In this document: piece after piece, positions 36,368 through 47,206 of the stretch
Numbering within the stretch: the stretch's first letter is position 1
How the letters are laid out: each line of letters opens with the position of its first letter
From: Sambucus nigra
Taxonomy: Eukaryota; Streptophyta; Magnoliopsida; Dipsacales; Adoxaceae
DNA: 64,000 bases
NCBI GenBank assembly: GCA_949130495.1
Contig: OX422208.1
Span: 396,512,561 to 396,576,560, forward strand
Reading direction: 5' to 3'
Position numbers and translations under genes: made by a program
The notes under the pieces: model-generated
Seen by the model: the letters and a program-made list of their open reading frames with translations, nothing else
Told to the model about the DNA's origin: nothing
Database searches by the model: none

Positions 36368-38660
36368 ATGTCTAGGCATCTGAGGATGTATGAAGTGACC
36401 TCAGAAAATGATTTTGAGGCATTTCATACAAAATACATTATACCTGGAAATGTCAAGATAAGGACCTTCCCAGATGATGAGGATGTTTGTGCAATCGATG
36501 GTGAGGTCACCTTCATGAAAATTGCTATAATAAAAGGGGGAGTTCGTTTTCCCCTTCACTCATTACTGGTGGAAGTACTCCGTTTTCATGGGATACTTCC
36601 AATCCACACAAACACAAGTTTTTTCTGGATTGTAATGGGAACATTCGCCATAACTAGATTTGTAGGACTAATTTGGGTTTGAGTGAGATTACATATTTCT
36701 TTGACCTACGAACTTCTTTTGGGTCTAGCACATATCACTTTCAAGCTAGAGATAAGTCCCGTAATTTGGTGGCTTGGCTGCCCAGATCACGAAAAGACAT
36801 TGACAGAGATGTCTTAGTGTTTTTTGGGTTGTTATACAATGAAAACTACACAGGTCTTCCTGTGCTTATTTAGGCCGGATCCTTTACCGTTTATTTTACT
36901 TGTTTTGTTAACCTGGATATATCTGTCACTAATCTTCCTTGTTATTTTAAGTTAAGATCCTTACTGCAAGAGAAAACCTAGATATCTAGAAATTAACTTA
37001 GCAGATCTCAACAAAGTTTAGTCAAGGCAAACTCCAACCGACGTTAGACTTCACTAGAGAACAACTCACTTGCTTCTTCGCTACAAACTGAATGTTGCAT
37101 CAACCAAAAACTTCACATATGTCCCAAAGATTACTACTGTTGATTATACGGTGGTTTGTGACTCCTTTATTCTAATAGCTATCTCCATCCCCAATGTAAC
37201 TGCGAGAGGAGTGTACGTTGGTAAAGTGTTTTCGCCCACATACGTGATTCCCACTGACTTTGAGGAGGACAATTCAACCGAACAATAAGAGGATCTTCTC
37301 TTTGACGGCTTTAACCCACTTTTCTCATACGAAGAATTAGACACCTTACATCGAATTTAGGAATATATAGAGGAGGAAGAAGGAGAGGAAGGGTATTTTC
37401 ATTTTCCACTCGTTCCTAAAAATCTTAAAGAGACGACCGACTGACCAAGACGGACCGTAGACCTTCCCGCTGTCTGTGCAAATCAGAAGAAGCAGGGAGG
37501 CCAGGCGGAACAGAATCCCTAAGGTGCAACTGGCACTAAAAAATAATAACCATTGTCTGGCGAGAAGAAGCTCCAGGATAGGGAAAAGGAAAAAGAAAAG
37601 GAGAGTGAGAGAGGCAGGACGAACATGCCAAAAAGAGGAAGACCGATAAAACTCTCCCCCCCCCCCACCCCTTATGGGTATAATAACCATCCACTAGTTA
37701 TTACCTCGCTGTAATGTAGTCCACCACAACCTTCAACGTTCCAGGTGTATCCCTGGGCAATCAATTTCATGAAGGGCAAGGAACCCGTTAACACTGATGA
37801 CTTGGAGTATCAAAATGTCGATGTTGGATATTCAGTGGCTCAAGCCTCCATGTTACCCAAGTACATGAAGGCTTTTAGGAATTTTTCTATGGAGTGCCTT
37901 CACAAGGAAGGGATCTGTCACTCTATTTTGGTAAGTCAACTTTTAATTTTATTTGTACAAGCCTTTGATTTTTATTTCACTGCTAACTTTTCTTATTCTC
38001 ATTTTTCAGTCCATGCATGCGGTGCATGAGGCGACCACCAGGACCAATGAACTATTAAGGAGGAATTATGTTCTTCATGACCAAGCCAACTCCATGAAGA
38101 ACAATCTTACTGATAAGAGTAATTAGATCATTGACCTAGAAAGCAAGCTGAAGGAGGAGATAACTTGTAAAGAGAAAGTGACGGGAGAGGTCGAACTCCT
38201 CCATTTGGAGTTCAGTAAGGTCGACACCGAGATGGGGACCCTCAATAAGGCCTTTGTCGAACTGACCTTGCAGAAGATAATTCTGCAGAGGCAAAAAAGA
38301 GCTCTTGAGGCCAGTCGGGAGGCCAACCTAGAGAAGTCTTTTGACGAAGGCTTCGAGGTTGACGTGCTAGAGGTTGCGGCGCAACTAGACTATCACGAGG
38401 CTATTGCCTTCAACCTTGGTTATCTAGATATTCTTCAAAGGGGCAATGTCCCAAAGAACGAACCAACATATTCCAAGCACCCCCTTGGTGATGCCCGTCA
38501 TAGGCAAAGGGGAAGCTTCCTTGGCAAATGGTCAGGAGGTCGAGCAGACAATTGTTGAACCTGTTGCTCTTACTGAGGCGATCGGCCAAGGAAACAACAT
38601 TATTTTTATTCCTCCTTTCCTGTCTTTTTTTAATTGTAAGACGTTTGGATACACCTTGTA
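36368..38660 (+). pseudogene. Antisense ORF of element B, Transposase_28 (putative gypsy-type transposon) family
   Basis: From the ATG in CCATG (36368) the frame reads 105 codons including GGVRFPLHSLLVEVLRFHGI, typical of the plant Transposase_28 / putative gypsy-type transposon family. A frameshift near 36676 leads to SEITYFFDLRTSFGSSTYHF. Further exon-like parts are 37748-37930 and 38010-38580. A plausible intron lies between GGTAAGTCAACTTTT (37929) and CTCATTTTTCAG (38009). The last part is highly charged and coiled-coil-like (for example LTLQKIILQRQKRALEASRE). It runs opposite to pol at 41400-46440, as the extra antisense ORFs of Retand-type Tat elements do. Function of such ORFs is unknown to me. 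Frame breaks make it a pseudogene. Confidence 0.6.
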
Positions 38661-39138
38661 GGCCTTGTGCCTTTCATTTTTAAATTAATGAAATTTTATT
38701 TTTGCCTTTCATCATTTTGATTCTGTACGGTTAATTTTTCAGTTCAACCTTATAATTAATCTACCTAACAGTTAACAAAAACTTATAATTTAATATTCTT
38801 ATTCAACTTTACTAGTATTCGGTGAGATTGGGATGTGTGACTGATCTCAATGACTTGTAGAAATAGGCTAAAAAGTTAACCAGTCGATGGAACTGGGTCT
38901 GTGACCAACTCCACTAACTTATTATAATTAATCAAGAAGCTAAAATAACTAACCAGTTGATTAAAACTGGTAAGTTAACCTTCTTATTTAACTTAATTGG
39001 CCATTGATGGAGTTAGGGTCTGTGATTGACTTGATGGAGCTGAGGAATGTGACCGACTTTATTGACTTGTCAAATTTATCAATACGCCAATTCACTGATC
39101 AACATGTTGGCTAATAACTATTAAGTTAACATTTTTGT
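38661..39138. other. Noncoding region with short degenerate repeats (element B)
   Basis: Follows the antisense ORF. Repeats of GTGACTGA / TGACTTG and AACCAGT-TGAT motifs near 38825-39075 suggest an eroded tandem array, possibly the continuation of the array at 40590-41220 on the far side of the MULE. No gene. Confidence 0.4.
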
Positions 39139-39147
39139 TTAACGTAG

Positions 39148-40572
39148 GGTTAATTACGCATATATGCAACAAACTTTATGTGATTTTTCGTTTTGGTCAC
39201 TGAACTTTTATTGGCATATATAACACTTTACTTTCATTTTGTTGCAGGGAGGTTAACATCGTTAATTAATACCAACGAAGCAATGACGTGTCATCCAAGT
39301 GTACAAACGGTGTGTCGCTCAGGTGTAATAAAACTTAAAAAAAATTAAGAATATATTATAATATTTGATGTGTTCTTTGATTCTAATTAAAAAAAATAAC
39401 CCACAACTACCATCGCACCACCAACCATTAACCCCATCTCTAACCCAAAACCCAACAACCAACAAAAACAACATATCCAAAACCTAACAACCAACAAACA
39501 CCACATACCCCAAACACGCCATCTCTGCCAATTCTCACATTCAATCCTGAAAAACCTGCGGCGAAACCTTTTCTGGATAGTAATTAGGCACGAGAGAAAA
39601 AATTCTGGGATCTTCATAAAAAGATCGCCAGAGACTCATTCTTTTCCGATTCTCATTCATGCATCAGTTCGCTGCCATATAATTAGGCATCGATTTGCTT
39701 CCATTTTCTGGCACCATAGCTTGTTCTCCTCCGATTCTCATTTTCTACAGATCCTGGATATGTTTCTGGATCAAATTTTGGACCAAAATTTCACTTTTCA
39801 GTTTTCCTTTCTCAAATCAAATCAACATATCAACATTTTGGAATGGGTTTAAATTAGATTCAATAGATTTGATGAAATGGATTTTAAAATCAATTTAGTG
39901 GGGTTTAATCGAATGATTTTTGGTAATGGGTTTGAATCGATTGGGAAGCTTTGTTAATGGAAGTGTGCGATGGTGGGTTGTGGTTACGATGTTTTTTTTT
40001 GTGGGGGTGGCTGCGATGACATTTGAGGGATGGTGGGTGGTGTTGTGGTGGTTGGTCTGGTGGTGTTATGTCATGGTTTGTTTGCTGATTGTGTTGTGGG
40101 TGGTGATGGTTTTCTTTTTATTTTTCTATTAGAAATAGAGGCCACATCAGATATTATAATAAACCAAGCCTCTTGGCGCAATGGTATAAGGCTGCTACTG
40201 GGACAGTCTTGGGGGTAGATTGGGTTTGGTCCCCAGTTCGATCCCTAGCACTATCAAAATAATGCTTGGCCAGTGGAAGCCACGAACTGCGAATGGGGAT
40301 TAGTCGAGGTGTGCGCAAGCTGCCCCAACACCTCATGGTATGCTACCAAAAAAAAATCAGATATTATAATATATTCTTAATTTTTTGAAATTTTTATTAC
40401 ACCTAGATCACACATGTACAGTCAGATGTCACATCACCACTCTATTAGTATTAGTTAACGGTTTTAACCTCCTCGTGACAAAATGAAAGTACAGTGTTAT
40501 ATATGCAAAAACAGTTCAGTGACCAAAATGAAAAATCGGCTAAAGTTCATCGCATATCTGCATAATTAACCC
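39148..40572. mobile_element. Mutator-like element, 9-bp TSD TTTAACGTA/TTTAACTTA
   Basis: Ends GGGTTAATTACGCATATATG and, complemented from the right, GGGTTAATTATGCAGATATG. Inverted similarity extends more than 150 bases (TTTTTCGTTTTGGTCACTGAAC against TTTTTCATTTTGGTCACTGAAC). Flanking 9-mers 39139-39147 and 40573-40581 match at eight of nine positions. No transposase. The interior is rich in CAACAACC / GGTGGTTGG-like sequence of unknown origin, and a SINE is inserted near the right end. The ends resemble those of the MULE at 32389, so both may be one family. Confidence 0.88.
40162..40355 (+). mobile_element. tRNA-derived SINE, 16-bp target duplication
   Basis: The 16-mer ATCAGATATTATAATA lies on both sides exactly (40146-40161 and 40356-40371). 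The 194-bp body begins AACCAAGCCTCTTGGCGC. It has a Pol III A box TGGCGCAATGG (40174-40184) and a B box AGTTCGATCCC (40235-40245), followed by a tRNA-unrelated part and a short A-run tail (ACCAAAAAAAAA). The spacing and boxes show an internal RNA polymerase III promoter. It is not a tRNA gene because it lacks the acceptor pairing and ends in an A tail. Nested in the MULE. Confidence 0.9.
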
Positions 40573-40589
40573 TTTAACTTAATGTGAAA

Positions 40590-41220
40590 GTTGTTCCACC
40601 TTTTAGTGGGTTTTATGCCAAACCTTACGCGACCGACTTATTATAAGCCACGCCACACATTCTTAGGTGAGTTTGTGCCTATTTTAGGTAGACCAACCCA
40701 TGTTGGGTTGTACCACTATTTCAAGTGAGTTTAATGTCAAATCTCAGGCGATCGACTTATTTATAAGTCGTACCACCTATTCTTGGGTGGGTTTATGCCT
40801 ATTCTGGGCCGACCAACCCACATTGGGTTGCACCACTATTTTCAAGTGGGTTTGATGCCAAATCTTATGCAATCGACTTATTCCTAAGTCGTACTACGCA
40901 TTTTTAGGTGGGTTTATTCCTATTCTAGGCTGACCAACCCATGTTGGGTTATACCATTATTTTTAAGTGGGTTTGGTGCCAAATCTTAGGCAACAAACTT
41001 ATTCCTAAGTCGTACCATCCATTCTTAGGTGGAGTTATGCCTATTATAGGCCGATCAACTCATGTTGGGTTGTACTGCTATTTTCAAGTGGGGTTGATGC
41101 CAAATCTTAGGCGATCGAATTATTCCTAAGTAGTACCACCCATTCTTAGGTGGGTTTATGCAGATTTAAGGCTGACCAACCCATGTTAGGTTGTACCACT
41201 ATTTTCAAGTGAGTTTGATG
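40590..41220. repeat. Tandem array, period about 120 bp, about five copies
   Basis: The landmark GACCAACCCATGTTGGGTTG recurs at about 40691, 40811, 40932, 41053 and 41173. Each unit also has CTTATTCCTAAGTCGTACCA and TCTTAGGTGGGTTTATGCC. CCAACCCATGTTGGG is nearly palindromic. It lies between pol and the 3' LTR of minus-strand element B, where Tat-lineage elements often carry tandem repeats, which can seed satellites. Confidence 0.92.
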
Positions 41221-41420
41221 ATATAACTTAATCTTTGAGACATAGTTTATCAAGGAAATGCTTTTATCAACATGAATTATCTTTATTGAACTGAAACATT
41301 TGTAAAAAGTGACCTATATTCTTAATGATAAAATTTCCTGATGATCTTGGCATTATATGACTAAGGTACTGGTGTTACCTCCAACTCATACATGAGGTAT
41401 GACATGCCTCCTCCCTTTGA
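41221..41420. other. Spacer between tandem array and pol of element B
   Basis: Short noncoding stretch without recognisable motifs. Confidence 0.3.
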
Positions 41421-43460
41421 GACTATTTTGTACGAACCTTGCCAATTTGGTGCCAATTTTCCATTAAAGGGATTCTTGGTGGCTGACAGAAGCTTTCTGA
41501 GCACTAGGTCGCCGACCTGGAACTCTCTGACTTTGACCTTCCTATAATGCTTTTTAGTGAGTTCTTGTTTATATGATGCATGGTGAATGAGATCCTACTC
41601 TCTTTGCTCCTCTTCTAAGTCAAGCTTATGAGACAGACAATCGTCATTGCAGCCATACTGAAATATCTCAATCCTTAGAGTTAGCAATCCAATTTCCAAC
41701 GGGATGGCGATTTCTATTCTGCACGCCAAAGAGTATGGGGTTTCACCTGTTGGTCGTCTCGAAGTTGTTCTATATGTCCAGAGGATGGACGAAAGTTCAT
41801 CCAACCATCTTCCCCTTATATTCTCTAGTCGCCATTTGACCCCGGTGAGAAGAGTCTTGTTGGTGATTTTTGCCTCCCCATTCAACTGTGGGAAGACTAT
41901 TGAGGCATAATGAATTTGTATCCCATATTCTGCATAGAATTCTCAAAAGACGTCATTGTCTGAGTTCCGTTGTCTGTGACCAAAGCTCTGTAATACCAAA
42001 TCTGGTGATGATATTTATCCACACAAATTGTCTGGTGCCAACCTCTCTGATATGAGTTAAAGGTTTGGCCTTCACCTATTCAATGAAGTAATCTATGGTG
42101 GTTGTCAGGTACTTCCTGTTCCCTAGTGCTACAGGTAGATGCCCTACTATGTTCATGCCCCACTGAGAAAAAGGCCACGGACTTATGAGATGGCTAAAAT
42201 CACTGACCGACTATTTGATGATGGGGGAGAACTCTTGACACTTTTCACATTTGCGGACAAACTGAATAGTCCTTCTGCATAAAAAGCCACTAGTATCCTT
42301 GAGAGATCGCTCTGTAGGATAGTGATTTTCCACATGCGTGAGCTCCTTAACTTCCTTCGTGCATCTCACCGAGGATGCCTTCCACTTGGTCTGGGTGGGC
42401 GCATTTGAGGAGGGGGCCCATGAATGATCATCGATAAAGTTTCCCCTCAGAATTGAGGCAAAATCTTATCGACTTGATCTTAAGCTTGTGAGCTTATATA
42501 CAGTCTTGAGGATGATCTCCATTATTTAGATAGGCAATAATGAGGTCCATCCAAGAAGGGACTAATTCAGCCTACATGACTTATGGGTTGACCTCTGTGT
42601 CATCAATGCTTGGTCGGGTCAGTTGATGTACTCCATTTTAATTTTTCTTTTCAAATTAGTGTCAATTCCTGATGCCAATATGGATAAGGTGTCACCGTCA
42701 CTATTTTAGTTCCTTGACAACTATTCTATTGACACTAACCTAAAAGCCTTCAATATTTTTCTCTCCTTATTACGATAGGCGAGCATCCTTATGTCTATGA
42801 ATTTGTATTCTTCGCTGAGTTAGTTGGCGATTAGATGGGAATCATAGTGTATTGCAATATCTTATGATCCCATGGTAATCTCCATTTGTAGGCCATGATT
42901 TATGGCTTCATACTCTACCTTATTATTTAATCCCTTGAATCCAAACCGAATCGCCTGCTCAATGAGGCATTCTTATGGGGTGACAAAGACAATTACCATG
43001 CCAGTTCGTCGTCCATTGGATGATCCATCAGAGAACAATTTTCATTTCTTCTCTAGATCTTCCTATTACAGATTGATCATTTCTAAAATGGAACTCAATT
43101 GAACTTCCTCTCCTTATGGGGTGTCTGATAAATTATCATTGAAGTCGGCTAGAACCTTCCCCTTAATGGTTGTCCGAGGCTTATAAATAATTTCAAACTA
43201 TGCTATCTCAAGTGACTGCTTGGTAATCTTATTAGATATATATGCTTTCTTTAGCTTTTCTTTGAGAGGAAAAGAAGTTAGGATGATTATAGTGTGAGCG
43301 TCGAAGTAATGGCGCGACTTTCTTGAGGACATTACCAGCTCCAACCCTTGTTTTTCATCAGGCATGCATCTCCTTTTTTATTCAAAGAGAGTGTGACTAA
43401 CGTAGTACACCCTTAGTTGCTCTTAATCTTAATGACGAATCAATGCTTTTCTAGCTGCAA
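41421..43460 (-). pseudogene. Tat-lineage RNase H-integrase relic (element B)
   Basis: Minus strand. The best-preserved part is 41595-41885, integrase core C-terminal half: NGEAKITNKTLLTGVKWRLE, RWLDELSSILWTYRTTSRRP, TGETPYSLACRIEIAIPLE. Upstream on the minus strand (to 43460) are broken pieces of the integrase core and of RNase H, including STDPTKH and SLSPHKNASLSRRFGS-like stretches with many stops. The plus-strand ORFs here are shadows. RT continues only beyond the LTR insertion, at 46190. Non-functional. Confidence 0.75.
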
Positions 43461-46190
43461 TGTAGAAACCCCATCCTAGGACCCCCCAAGCACCTTCTTA
43501 GGTCCATAACACTCATTCACTCATCACAAACCTTCACACTCCGAATACTGATCTGAAATCCATCGGGAGTTCTCCGACCCCGTTTGATTCCAGTCAACTC
43601 TCCAACCCAAGCAAAGATAAATTAAACCTCTAAGGGCTTTGAATCCCCTTTTCCACGGTCCGTGCCGTGCGCAAATCGGGCTCACGGTTCGCATGAACGA
43701 TCCTTTTTACTCTGAGTACTGATCTGGAGGCCACTGGATGCTCCCAGGCCCCATTTGACTCCGGTCAACTCTCCAACCTCGGCAAAGCTGAATAAAACCT
43801 TAAAGGGAATTGAATCCCCTTTCCAACAGTCCATGTCTTGCACGAATCGGACTCACAGTTCGTAACCACGATCCATTTTATTCTTGGTACTGATTTAGAG
43901 GCTATCGGGAACTCCCGGGCCCCGTTTGACTCCAGTAAACTCTCTAACCCGAGATTAGCTTTATAAAATCTCGAAAGGATCTGAATCCCCTTTCCAATGG
44001 TCCGCACCATGCGCGAATTAGCCTCACGGTTTGCACGAACGATCCATTTTACTCAAAAGAGACATCGAGAGCTTTCGCCCCCTCTTTGACCTTGGTCAAC
44101 TCTCCAAACCGAGCGAAGCTCAATGAAATCTCCAAGGGCCTTTAATTTTCTTTCCAATAGTCTGTGCCATGAGTGAATAGGCCTTACAGTTTGCACGAAT
44201 GACCCGTTTTCCTCTCTTGTTTAGAGACCATCGAGCGCTTCCAAGCCCGTTTGACTTCGATCAACTCTTAAACCCGAGGGTGACTCATGGATTCTTTAAG
44301 GGTTCTGAATCCCCTTCCCACCGATCTCGGACGTGCGCAATTTGGACTTACGGTTTGCATTTTATGCCATTTTTTCAAAAAATCCGTTTCGGACTGCCTA
44401 TAGGTACCCCAGACCCCCGCCTATCGGTAGGGTGTACTTTCCTTGGCCAATAGGGAAGGCTCTGTGCCAGTAGGCAGGCTATGGTCCATACCGATTGGCA
44501 CCCCCTAACCATAATTGACATTATATAATGGGCTCACAGTTTGCACAAACGATTCGTTTTACTCAGAAGAGCCACCGAGCGCTTCCGCCCCCCCATTTGA
44601 CCTTGGTCAACTCTCCAAATTGAGCGAAGATCAATGAAATCTTGAAGGGATTTGAATTTACTTTCCAACGGTCCATGCCATAAGTGAATTGGCCTTACGG
44701 TTCGCACAAACGACCCGTTTTCCTTTAAAACCCCCATGTCTAGAGACCATCGGGCACTTCGTGCCACGTTTAGCTTCGGTCAACTCTTGAACTTGAGAGT
44801 GGATAAATGGATTCTTGAAGGATCTAAATTCCCTTTCCAACGGTCCCAGCTGTGCGTGATTTGGACTTACGATTTGCATTTTATGCTCATTTTTTTGAAA
44901 AAGTTTTTTCCGGACTGCCTATAAGCATCCCCGGCCCCCTTCCTATCGGCAGGGCGTACTTTCCTTAACCAGCAAGGAAGGCTCTGTGATGATAGGCAAG
45001 CCAGGAGCCATGCCGATTGGCACCCCTAACCCTAAATGGCATTTTATAAACGAGTCATGACCTCATCCTTGGGGGAGGTCCCTTTCAGCAGTCACTAAAC
45101 ATTCTCTCGAAATCAGAGCCTTCTCTTTTACAAAAAAGTCCATTTTTCAACATTCCCTTACCTCACTTAGCTATCCATATCATCCTATCATATTATCTTC
45201 ATGCCACTAGAAAAACTAGCCTACTTACATTCTAAATTCAGCAACAAAGATCTATAAGGAGGTCCATTCCTCACCCCTTTTCCTAGCTTATTCATTTTAC
45301 TGTTATTATTCACTTTATTCTCTTTTTGTGATATATTCTAGTTTTTTTTGTAATCTCACATCAAATAGTATTTACTTTTTATTTATTAGTATTGCACACA
45401 ACTTATTTTCGTAAAAACCCCAAAAAGACAAAAAGAGTGTTTATTCGTAAATTCCAAAAGTTAACTTCAATATTTTCCCACACTTTCACACTTGAACGCA
45501 TTTCTCTCCAAAAACACTCAAAGAGGAGTCCTACATTTGGATTTATGGGTTGAACCCCACTCCTATGCTATTTTCGAATTACATGGGCTTTGATGCCCCT
45601 TGGGCCATGTAGGCAGATTAGGCCAATCCCGAGATTCGAGTCCTCCCTTTTCATTTCATGTCTTTTATATTCAATTATATCTATTTTGTGAATCTTGGAC
45701 TCCTAAATATTTGTATCTCATCCGACATGCACATTCATTTTTTCATAGAGATTCGTGACTTCGAGAACACATACATCATATGTTTATGACTATTTTTGGG
45801 TACACTCCTACGGATGAGTCGCTCCGTCTATTCCATGACGCGAGCCAGATAATTCCATCCTCCCATTATTTGTATTATACACATGTACACACACATCACG
45901 GAGAAAAAAAGAGTAGATAAACATGTCCCATGAGAGATTGAAAGGGCAGAATGTGTGCCTAACACCTTCTCAATTCATAACTTAGTCATGTGACCTTATA
46001 ATCACTTTGTTTCGTATGCATCAGTTTGAACTTGATGTCGTTCTCTCGAGGCGGCGACATTCTTTTGCCTGTTTTGAGCAAAATAGGTTGGTGAATCCAT
46101 CTCTTCGTATTATCACCAATTGACGATGACCAATTTTATATTCGAGATAGACCACGAAGTCGCTGACACGAGTGATAGAAAAAGTCCTCG
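43461..46190 (+). mobile_element. LTR insertion splitting element B pol (approximate right end)
   Basis: Starts TGTAGAAACCCCATCC at 43461, directly where the minus-strand RNase H relic stops; RT reading resumes near 46190. The 2.7-kb interval has no coding part. It contains the 170-bp tandem array and, near 45590-45640, a CTTTGATGCCCCTTGGGCC segment and a CGAGGCGGCGACA motif (46046) as in some Tat/Ogre-like LTR ends. A TSD was not found: TGCAA precedes it but I could not find it on the right. It could be a solo LTR, or an LTR plus a little internal sequence. Confidence 0.55.
43546..45060. repeat. Satellite-like tandem array, about 170-bp monomers with a 508-bp higher-order unit
   Basis: Seven monomers of about 170 bp can be aligned. 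Each has GTTTGACTCCGGTCAACTC-like, GAATCCCCTTTCCAACGGTCC-like and TCACGGTTTGCACGAACGAT-like blocks. Starts are near 43546, 43717, 43887, 44058, 44222, 44566 and 44739. The fifth and seventh monomers carry an extra piece (GGACTGCCTATA, CCTATCGG, GATTGGCACCCC). Monomers 4-5 and 6-7 with the extra piece form two copies of a higher-order repeat about 508 bp apart. It lies inside the LTR insertion. Confidence 0.88.
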
Positions 46191-46440
46191 AGGATTTTTG
46201 AAGGTGTTAGAGAGATCTCTGATATGGTTAACTGCGTATTTATTCTCGACAAGCATATCATCAATGTAAACCTCAATGGTTGAACCGATATGATTCTTAA
46301 ACATATTAGTCATAAGGCGCTGATAAACGTTCTTAAGGCCGAAATGCATGACTCTATAGTAGTCTAGCCCCAGAGTTTTGATGAATAAGGTCCTCTCTTG
46401 ACCAAGGCCGAATAGAGGTATTTAATGATAGCCCAGGTAA
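46191..46440 (-). pseudogene. Tat-lineage reverse transcriptase relic (element B)
   Basis: The minus strand from about 46440 reads a decayed YxQIPL start and then MHFGLKNVYQRLMTNMFKNH. The catalytic motif follows as EVYIDDMLVE with both aspartates kept, then HIRDLSNTFKN. The usual palm segment between FGLKN and YQRL is shortened by a few residues. It breaks off at about 46190 into the LTR insertion. Upstream pol and gag are missing to the right, so element B is truncated there. Confidence 0.8.
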
Positions 46441-47004
46441 ATGTGTACAAAACTCATGCGTTACTTAATTACACGTAAAGAGCAACGAAACAAATACGTG
46501 TTGAATTTCAAAGGCTTTCATATTTCTTAAAGAGGATAAATCGCAACGTAAAATTATTCCTTAAATTGCTGACTTTTAAATAGGGATTACTAACTTGGGA
46601 GGGAAGGAGTTTGTTGTTTCCCTTCCTCAACAAATTCATAGACCAGATGGAGTCTAAAGGTTAAATTGAGAACCTCTATCAAAAATGTTAATAGTTGGGA
46701 TAATCATTCATTTTCTTTATAAGGGTTTTTTTTATTGGCAATGTATTATATGAAGAATATGGAATATTTCTTTCAACTTTTGGTGTGTTCGATTGCCTAA
46801 ATTTTCGTTGAAATTTTTTTCCGGGATGTAATTTCAAGTACCACCTCATATTGCACATTTTTCGACATTTTTCATGGAAAAAGGTTTTTCGATGAAATTC
46901 TTTTTCAACCCACTCCCATCAAACATACCTTAAATTCTTCTCATACACGATACTATCAATAGCCTTGTTTCCTTGAGCGAGAGAAATACGATGTGGTTTA
47001 AATA
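46441..47004. other. Gene-free flank with a possible small MITE
   Basis: No coding motif. Within it, about 46770-46932, GGTGTGTTCGATTG and the complement of CCCATCAAACATACC form weak inverted ends, suggesting a small MITE, without a convincing target duplication. Confidence 0.35.
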
Positions 47005-47206
47005 AGGGTAATTTTGGATCTATTCACAAATTTTATAAGTTCAACCGCCCAAAAATAATTAATAAGTGAATCCACAAAAATAAGACATCCACAAAGTGGA
47101 TGCCTACGAATACATATTCCATTTTGGTTATTTTGGTAAAATTAACTTAATAATACTTTCAAGTGGATATACTTACAAAATTTGTGGATGGATCCAAGAT
47201 CACCCT
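47005..47206. mobile_element. MITE with TA target site (Stowaway-like)
   Basis: Ends AGGGTAATTTTGGATCTATT and, complemented, AGGGTGATCTTGGATCCATC. Inverted similarity covers about 40 bases (ACAAATTTTATAAGT against ACAAATTTTGTAAGT). TA lies on both sides (47003-47004 and 47207-47208). It is 202 bp long with no coding capacity. It sits downstream of the WDR7-like gene. Confidence 0.65.

Noticed and set aside
37346..37690. 114-codon minus-strand ORF with Gly and hydrophobic runs
   Set aside because: It lies opposite the antisense-ORF region and its Gly run comes from a poly-C tract; no domain was recognised.
39920..40132. Trp/Val/Gly-rich plus-strand ORF that looks like a membrane protein
   Set aside because: It arises from GGTGGT-rich noncoding sequence inside a MULE and has overlapping frames of similar low-complexity composition.
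40170..40250. tRNA gene suggested by A and B boxes
   Set aside because: No acceptor-stem pairing, body longer than a tRNA, A-run tail and exact 16-bp flanking duplication show a SINE.
40590..41220. CRISPR-like or regulatory repeat array
   Set aside because: The whole 120-bp period is conserved, so it is a plain tandem repeat, not repeats with variable spacers.
44199..44924. Several short ORFs with similar sequences (GLHFMPFFQK, DLHFMLIFLK types)
   Set aside because: They repeat because they fall in successive monomers of the tandem array; no start, domain or codon pattern supports coding.
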